Assembly: GCF_900103455.1 (NCBI RefSeq)
Contig: NZ_FNHI01000003.1
Coordinates: forward strand, 187,894 to 251,893
Length of the DNA stretch: 64,000 nt
Direction of reading: 5' to 3'
DNA from: Streptomyces wuyuanensis
Lineage (GTDB): Bacteria; Actinomycetota; Actinomycetes; Streptomycetales; Streptomycetaceae
The notes beneath the pieces are model-generated. The model was given only the letters and a program-made list of their open reading frames with translations. It ran no database searches and was not told the DNA's origin. Positions 60,021 through 64,000 of this stretch are shown here, one piece after another (within the stretch, counting starts at the first letter, position 1; each line of letters opens with the position of its first letter). The position numbers and the translations under genes were made by a program.

Positions 60021-61795
60021 CCGGCGAGGCCGCTCAGTCCGGTGGGCACGTGCATCGACTTCACGGTCCTGCCGTCGCCCACGTACATGTGGACACCGCA
60101 CGGCAGGCACGGGTCGAAGCTGCGGACGGCCCGCATGATGTCGATGCCCTTGAAGTTCTCCGGGGAGTTCTCCTCGAAGATGGGCGTGTTCTGCACCGCG
60201 TCCTCGTACGGGCCGGGGGTGCCGTAGGTGTCCCGGGTGCTCGCGTTCCACGGGGTCGGCGGGTACGGGTGGTAGTTGGCGATCTTGCCGTCCCTGATGA
60301 CCATGTGGTGGGAAAGGACGCCCCGGACGGCCTCGGTGAAGCCGACTCCGATGGACTCGTCGGGCACGTCGAACTTCTCCCAGGTCTGGCTGCGTCCGGC
60401 GCGGACCTCCTCGAGGCCCTTCTCGGCGAAGTGCAGGGCGACGGCGGCGGAGTAGGCCTGGAAGTAGGTGCGGGCGCGGTTGCGCTCCAGCGCGTTGCTC
60501 CACTGCGGGATCTTCCACTCGAAGGTGGTCTCCGGCTTCGTGAGCGAGCGCGGCAGGTTGATGACGACGCTGTGCCCGGTGGCCTTGACGTAGCCGATGT
60601 CGACCAGGCCGGAGAGCGCGGTGGACCACAGCCGGGCGATGGGGCCGCCGCCGGTGTCGAGCGGCAGGTACTCCTTGCCGTCGAACCAGCGCGGGGACAT
60701 GACCCAGCTGTACTTGTCGTCGAAGTTCCGCTTCTGCGGGGCGGGGATGGTGTGCTGGTTCCAGGGGTGGCGCGGGTCGACGGGGTTGCCGAGCGGGTCG
60801 TGGGTGACGAACTGCTCCTGGCCCTCCCAGTCCTCGTAGTACGAGCTGCCGAGCAGGATCCGGATGCCGAGGTTGATCTGGGTGAGGTCGTTGGTGACCA
60901 GCTTGCCGTCCACGACGACGCCCGGGGTGACGAACATCTTCCGTCCCCAGTCGGTCATGTTGGCGTAGGTGAAGTCGCAGTACTCGGGGTCGTTCAGGGC
61001 ACCCCAGCAGCCGAGCAGCACCCGCCGGCGGCCGACCTCCTCGTAGCCGGGCAGGGCCTCGTAGAAGAAGTCGAACAGGTCGTCGTGGAGCGGGACGACG
61101 CGCTTCATGAACTCCACGTACCGCATGAGGCGGGACATGTAGTCCGTGAAGAGCTGGACGGACGCGACCGTGCCGACACCGCCCGGGTAGAGCGTGGAGG
61201 GGTGCACATGGCGGCCCTCCATCAGGCAGAACATCTCCCGGGTGTAGCGGCTGACCTGGAGGGCCTCGCGGTAGAACTCACCCTCCAGCGGGTTCAGCGA
61301 GCGCATGATGTCCGCGATGGTGCGGTAGCCGTGCTCCGCGGCGTGCGGGGCCTCGGTGCGCTCGGCGAGTTCCAGGACGCCGGGGTTGGTCTCGCGGACC
61401 ATCTTCTCGCAGTAGTCGACCCCGACCAGGTTCTCCTGGAAGATGTTGTGGTCGAACATGTACTCGGCGGACTCGCCGAGGTTGATGATCCATTCACCGA
61501 GGTGCGGCGGCTTCACCCCGTACGCCATGTTCTGCGCGTAGACCGAGCACGTGGCGTGGTTGTCACCGCAGATGCCGCAGATGCGGCTGGTGATGAAGTG
61601 CGCGTCGCGCGGGTCCTTGCCCCGCATGAAGACGCTGTAGCCGCGGAAGACCGACGAGGTGCTGTAGCACTCGGCGACCCGCTTCTGCTTGAAATCGATC
61701 TTGGTGTGGATGCCGAGACTGCCCACGATCCGGGTGATCGGATCCCAGGACATCTCCACCAGGCCGTCGCCGGCCGCTTGAGTCTTCGGTGCCAT
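60017..61795 (-). CDS. hhyL: [NiFe]-hydrogenase large subunit, group 1h
   Basis: 592 aa. N-terminal L1 motif R71-I-C73-G-I-C76-GDNH and C-terminal L2 motif D561-P-C563-L-P-C566-GVH569 bind the NiFe(CN)2CO centre. The 23 residues after His569 are the extension removed by the maturation protease. Overall length and motifs match the actinobacterial high-affinity (group 1h, formerly 5) uptake hydrogenases. A GTG at 61819 would add 8 residues; the ATG at 61795 is used although its ribosome site is distant. Confidence 0.95.
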   Translation of the reverse strand: MAPKTQAAGDGLVEMSWDPITRIVGSLGIHTKIDFKQKRVAECYSTSSVFRGYSVFMRGKDPRDAHFITSRICGICGDNHATCSVYAQNMAYGVKPPHLGEWIINLGESAEYMFDHNIFQENLVGVDYCEKMVRETNPGVLELAERTEAPHAAEHGYRTIADIMRSLNPLEGEFYREALQVSRYTREMFCLMEGRHVHPSTLYPGGVGTVASVQLFTDYMSRLMRYVEFMKRVVPLHDDLFDFFYEALPGYEEVGRRRVLLGCWGALNDPEYCDFTYANMTDWGRKMFVTPGVVVDGKLVTNDLTQINLGIRILLGSSYYEDWEGQEQFVTHDPLGNPVDPRHPWNQHTIPAPQKRNFDDKYSWVMSPRWFDGKEYLPLDTGGGPIARLWSTALSGLVDIGYVKATGHSVVINLPRSLTKPETTFEWKIPQWSNALERNRARTYFQAYSAAVALHFAEKGLEEVRAGRSQTWEKFDVPDESIGVGFTEAVRGVLSHHMVIRDGKIANYHPYPPTPWNASTRDTYGTPGPYEDAVQNTPIFEENSPENFKGIDIMRAVRSFDPCLPCGVHMYVGDGRTVKSMHVPTGLSGLAG

Positions 61796-61868
61796 CGTGT
61801 GTGCGGTGCCCTTCTTCACGTCTTCACGTCGTCGAGCAGGAGGGGGTGTCGCTGTCCCGGAGGGTGGG

Positions 61869-62963
61869 TCACATGGGCCACGGTGGCCGGTAACCGGTGG
61901 TGATCTTGTCGCCCGTGTGCCGCCACTTGGGCTCCTTGTCCACGGTCCTGGCCGTGATGCTGCGGAGCCTGCGGATCACGGCGCCGTAGGCGCCGCTGGC
62001 CGTGCTGGAGAGCTTGCCGCCGGGCGGCTCGTCCATGAACGGCATGAACTTGTCGGGGAAGCCCGGCATGGTGCAGGCGATGCAGATGCCGCCCACGTTG
62101 GGGCAGCCGCCGATGCCGTTCATCCAGCCGCGCTTGGGCACGTTGCACTTGACGACGGGGCCCCAGCAGCCGATCTTCACCAGGCACTCGGGCGAGTCGT
62201 ACGTCTCGGCGAACTGGCCCTGTTCGTAGTAGCCCGCCCGGTCGCAGCCCTCGTGGACGGTCTGGCCGAACAGCCAGGTGGGCCGGAGCTTGTCGTCGAG
62301 CGGGATCATCGGCGCGGAGCCGGCCGCCTGGTACAGCAGGTACGTCAGTGTCTCCGCGAAGTTGTCCGGCTGGATGGGGCACCCGGGGACGCACACGATC
62401 GGGATGCCGGCCTTGGACTTCCAGTCCCAGCCGAGGTAGTCGGGCACGCCCATGGCGCCGGTGGGGTTGCCGGCCATGGCGTGGATACCGCCGTACGTGG
62501 CGCAGGTGCCGATCGCCACCACGGCGAGGGCGTTGGGGGCCAGCCGGTCGATCCACTCACTGGTCGTGATGGGCTGGCCGGTCTCGGGGTCGTCGCCGAA
62601 GCCGCACCAGTACCCCTCCTGCTTGATCGACTCGTTGGGCACGGAGCCCTCGACGACCAGCACGAACGGGTCGATCTCCCCGCGCTCCCCCTTGAAGAAC
62701 CACTCGATGAAGGTGTCGGCGCCGCCCACCGGGCCGCACTCGAAGTCGATCAGCGGCCAGTGGACCTGGATCTTCGGCAACCCCGGCAGGGCACCGAGCG
62801 CGATCTCCTCGATGCTCGGCTGCATGGCCGCGGTCAGCGCGACCGAGTCCCCGTCGCAGCTCAGGCCGGCGTTGATCCAGAGGATATGGATCGGCTTGTC
62901 CTCGGCTGCGACCGCGCCGGACGAGGCCGCGGCGTCGACCGTGGTCGGCGTTCCTGCATCCAT
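61869..62963 (-). CDS. hhyS: [NiFe]-hydrogenase small subunit, group 1h
   Basis: 364 aa. NAGLSC36-DG-D39-S replaces the usual CxxC of the proximal cluster: one Cys ligand is Asp, as described for the oxygen-insensitive actinobacterial hydrogenases. Further Cys motifs: VAIGTCATYGG, VCVPGCPIQ, HEGCDRAGYYEQG, CLVKIGCWGPVVKCNVP and GGCPNVGGICIACTMPGFPD. No Tat signal is present, so the enzyme is cytoplasmic. CAGGAG precedes the ATG by 8 bases. It lies 73 bases upstream of hhyL. Confidence 0.95.
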   Translation of the reverse strand: MDAGTPTTVDAAASSGAVAAEDKPIHILWINAGLSCDGDSVALTAAMQPSIEEIALGALPGLPKIQVHWPLIDFECGPVGGADTFIEWFFKGERGEIDPFVLVVEGSVPNESIKQEGYWCGFGDDPETGQPITTSEWIDRLAPNALAVVAIGTCATYGGIHAMAGNPTGAMGVPDYLGWDWKSKAGIPIVCVPGCPIQPDNFAETLTYLLYQAAGSAPMIPLDDKLRPTWLFGQTVHEGCDRAGYYEQGQFAETYDSPECLVKIGCWGPVVKCNVPKRGWMNGIGGCPNVGGICIACTMPGFPDKFMPFMDEPPGGKLSSTASGAYGAVIRRLRSITARTVDKEPKWRHTGDKITTGYRPPWPM

Positions 62964-63019
62964 GAGGCGTCTCCTGGGGGATACGTGACAAAAGACCCGT
63001 ACCGGGCCTTCGTCCCTTG

Positions 63020-64000
63020 CTAACAGGCGGCCGTTCCGGCTGCCACCGCGGCGTCCTCCGGCCGGGTGCCCTCCGGTGACTCCTTCCGGACGAAGGCCCG
63101 CCGCAGCCGGTGGTAGGGCGCGGCCGGGTCCGCGAAGGTCCGCAGCATCCGGGCCAGCTCGTCCTCGCGGTACGCGGCCAGCGGCCGTGCGGCCTCGTCG
63201 CGCTCGCGCGCGGCCTTCTTGGCGGCGATCCGCGACTGCGTCGAGGGATTCGGGGCGAGGCGTGCCGCCATCCGGGTGACCTCGCCCGCGAACTCCTCCG
63301 GACCGCATTCGACGACCCGCTCGATCAGGCCGAGTCGGAGCGCGGCGGTCGCCGTGACCGGGAGGGCCTGGGAGGTGAGGCGTTCGGCCACGGGACCGCC
63401 GACGCGGCGCGGCAGGGAGTAGGTCCAGTACTCCGAGCCGTACAGGCCCATGAGCCGGTAGTGGGGGTTGAGGATCGCCCCCGCGCGGCACCAGACCTCG
63501 TCGGCGGCCAGTGCGAACATCACCCCGCCCGCGGCCGCGTTGCCGCCGACGGCTGCCACCACGAGCCGGTCCGTCGTGGTGAGCACGGCCTCCACGAGAT
63601 CGTCCATCGCCTCGATGTTGGCCCGGGACTCGGCGGCGGGGTCGGCGGCCGCCTCGATGACGTTCAGGTGGATGCCGTTGGAGAAGAAGTCCCGGGCCGC
63701 CCCGAGGACCAGCACCGAGGTGGGCCGGGAGCAGGCCACCCGGTAGGCGTCGAGCAGCCGCCGGCAGTGACCGGTGCTCATCGCCCCGCCGGGGAAGGAG
63801 AACGACAGCACCCCGACCGGCCCCTCCTCCCGGTAGCGGATGTCGCTCCAGGTGCGGCGGTGTTCGCCGAGGCTCAGGGGCGCGGGGAGGTCGGGCAGCA
63901 GCGGCAGCCGGTCCCCCAGTGCCAGGGTGGCGGGCAGTTTGAAGCCGGGCCGGCCCCCGGCGTCACGGCGGGGGCGCAGTTCGGGGATCCACACGGCGCC
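63020..64000 (-). CDS. hypX: Hydrogenase maturation protein HypX/HoxX, C-terminal part (cut by window end)
   Basis: The frame stays open to base 64000 (codons Gly-Ala-Val-Trp-Ile), so the gene continues outside. The visible 320 residues are the enoyl-CoA hydratase-like C-terminal domain of HypX: FKLPATLALGD, GAMSTGHCRRLLDAYR, FFSNGIHLNVIEAAADP, GGNAAAGGVMFALAADEVW and NPHYRLMGLYGSEYWTY. The N-terminal formyl-transferase-like domain is not in view. HypX makes the CO ligand of the NiFe site under aerobic conditions from formyl-THF via formyl-CoA. It lies 56 bases upstream of hhyS. Confidence 0.88.
   Translation of the reverse strand, partial: GAVWIPELRPRRDAGGRPGFKLPATLALGDRLPLLPDLPAPLSLGEHRRTWSDIRYREEGPVGVLSFSFPGGAMSTGHCRRLLDAYRVACSRPTSVLVLGAARDFFSNGIHLNVIEAAADPAAESRANIEAMDDLVEAVLTTTDRLVVAAVGGNAAAGGVMFALAADEVWCRAGAILNPHYRLMGLYGSEYWTYSLPRRVGGPVAERLTSQALPVTATAALRLGLIERVVECGPEEFAGEVTRMAARLAPNPSTQSRIAAKKAARERDEAARPLAAYREDELARMLRTFADPAAPYHRLRRAFVRKESPEGTRPEDAAVAAGTAAC

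Noticed and set aside
60050-61903. A 617-codon plus-strand frame opposite the hydrogenase large subunit
   Set aside because: Val/Asp/Gly-rich shadow of hhyL, with no ribosome site or domain.

Overview
The window is very GC-rich, densely coding actinobacterial DNA and almost certainly comes from a Streptomyces chromosome. The evidence is a conservon operon (CvnA-D plus two P450s), a complete SapB morphogen cluster (ramC, ramS, ramA, ramB, ramR), frequent GTG starts, ATGA/GTGA start-stop overlaps inside operons, and several Streptomyces-type small proteins. No rRNA, tRNA, CRISPR array or intact transposon is visible. Bases 1-212 hold no gene I can support.

Layout. (1) 0.2-7 kb: a small hypothetical, an SRPBCC protein, and on the minus strand a conservon, cvnABCD followed by a CYP157-like and a CYP154-like P450. 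(2) 7.1-10.9 kb: a secreted protein, a fused SecDF translocase subunit and a lipoprotein. (3) 11.2-14 kb: a sugar-phosphate locus (class II aldolase, SIS-domain protein) divergent from a DeoR regulator. (4) 14-25 kb: signalling and miscellaneous genes: DUF952, MASE1, two PP2C/SpoIIE phosphatases, a SnoaL-like protein, YihY and GNAT, plus a decayed stretch (17.1-19.2 kb) with a frameshifted WYL regulator and two broken genes fused by deletion. (5) 25.2-28.1 kb: lutABC for lactate oxidation. (6) 28.2-31 kb: the most unusual locus. A macrodomain protein is divergent from a protein that fuses a family-1-like uracil-DNA glycosylase domain to an R-S-ExE mono-ADP-ribosyltransferase, with a long inverted repeat between them. 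(7) 31.8-33.9 kb: beta-carbonic anhydrase and a SulP-STAS transporter. (8) 34.2-41.8 kb: the ram cluster. (9) 42-43.7 kb: a serine-recombinase remnant, then a fluoride-riboswitch-like structure ahead of crcB, DUF190 and a second crcB. (10) 43.9-49.6 kb: a small conserved protein, a second-type methionine aminopeptidase behind a palindrome, a lipoprotein, and a ribbon-helix-helix/DUF4097/ABC-transporter operon behind an array of TGGCnCCA sites. (11) 49.8-64 kb, all minus strand: a group 1h (formerly group 5) high-affinity [NiFe]-hydrogenase locus: hypX (cut by the window edge), small and large subunits, NifU-like, three uncharacterised accessory proteins, maturation protease, a tiny DUF6893-like protein, then hypA, B, F, C, D and E.

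How the parts work together. The hydrogenase operon is self-contained. It would let the organism oxidise trace atmospheric H2, with Hyp proteins building the NiFe(CN)2CO site and the protease trimming the large subunit. The ram cluster makes and exports the class III lanthipeptide SapB that allows aerial hyphae to rise. The carbonic anhydrase and SulP pair suggest bicarbonate handling. The UDG-ADP-ribosyltransferase/macrodomain pair looks like a writer/eraser ADP-ribosylation module, possibly aimed at DNA. I know of no described system with this architecture, and it is my main candidate for a new system.
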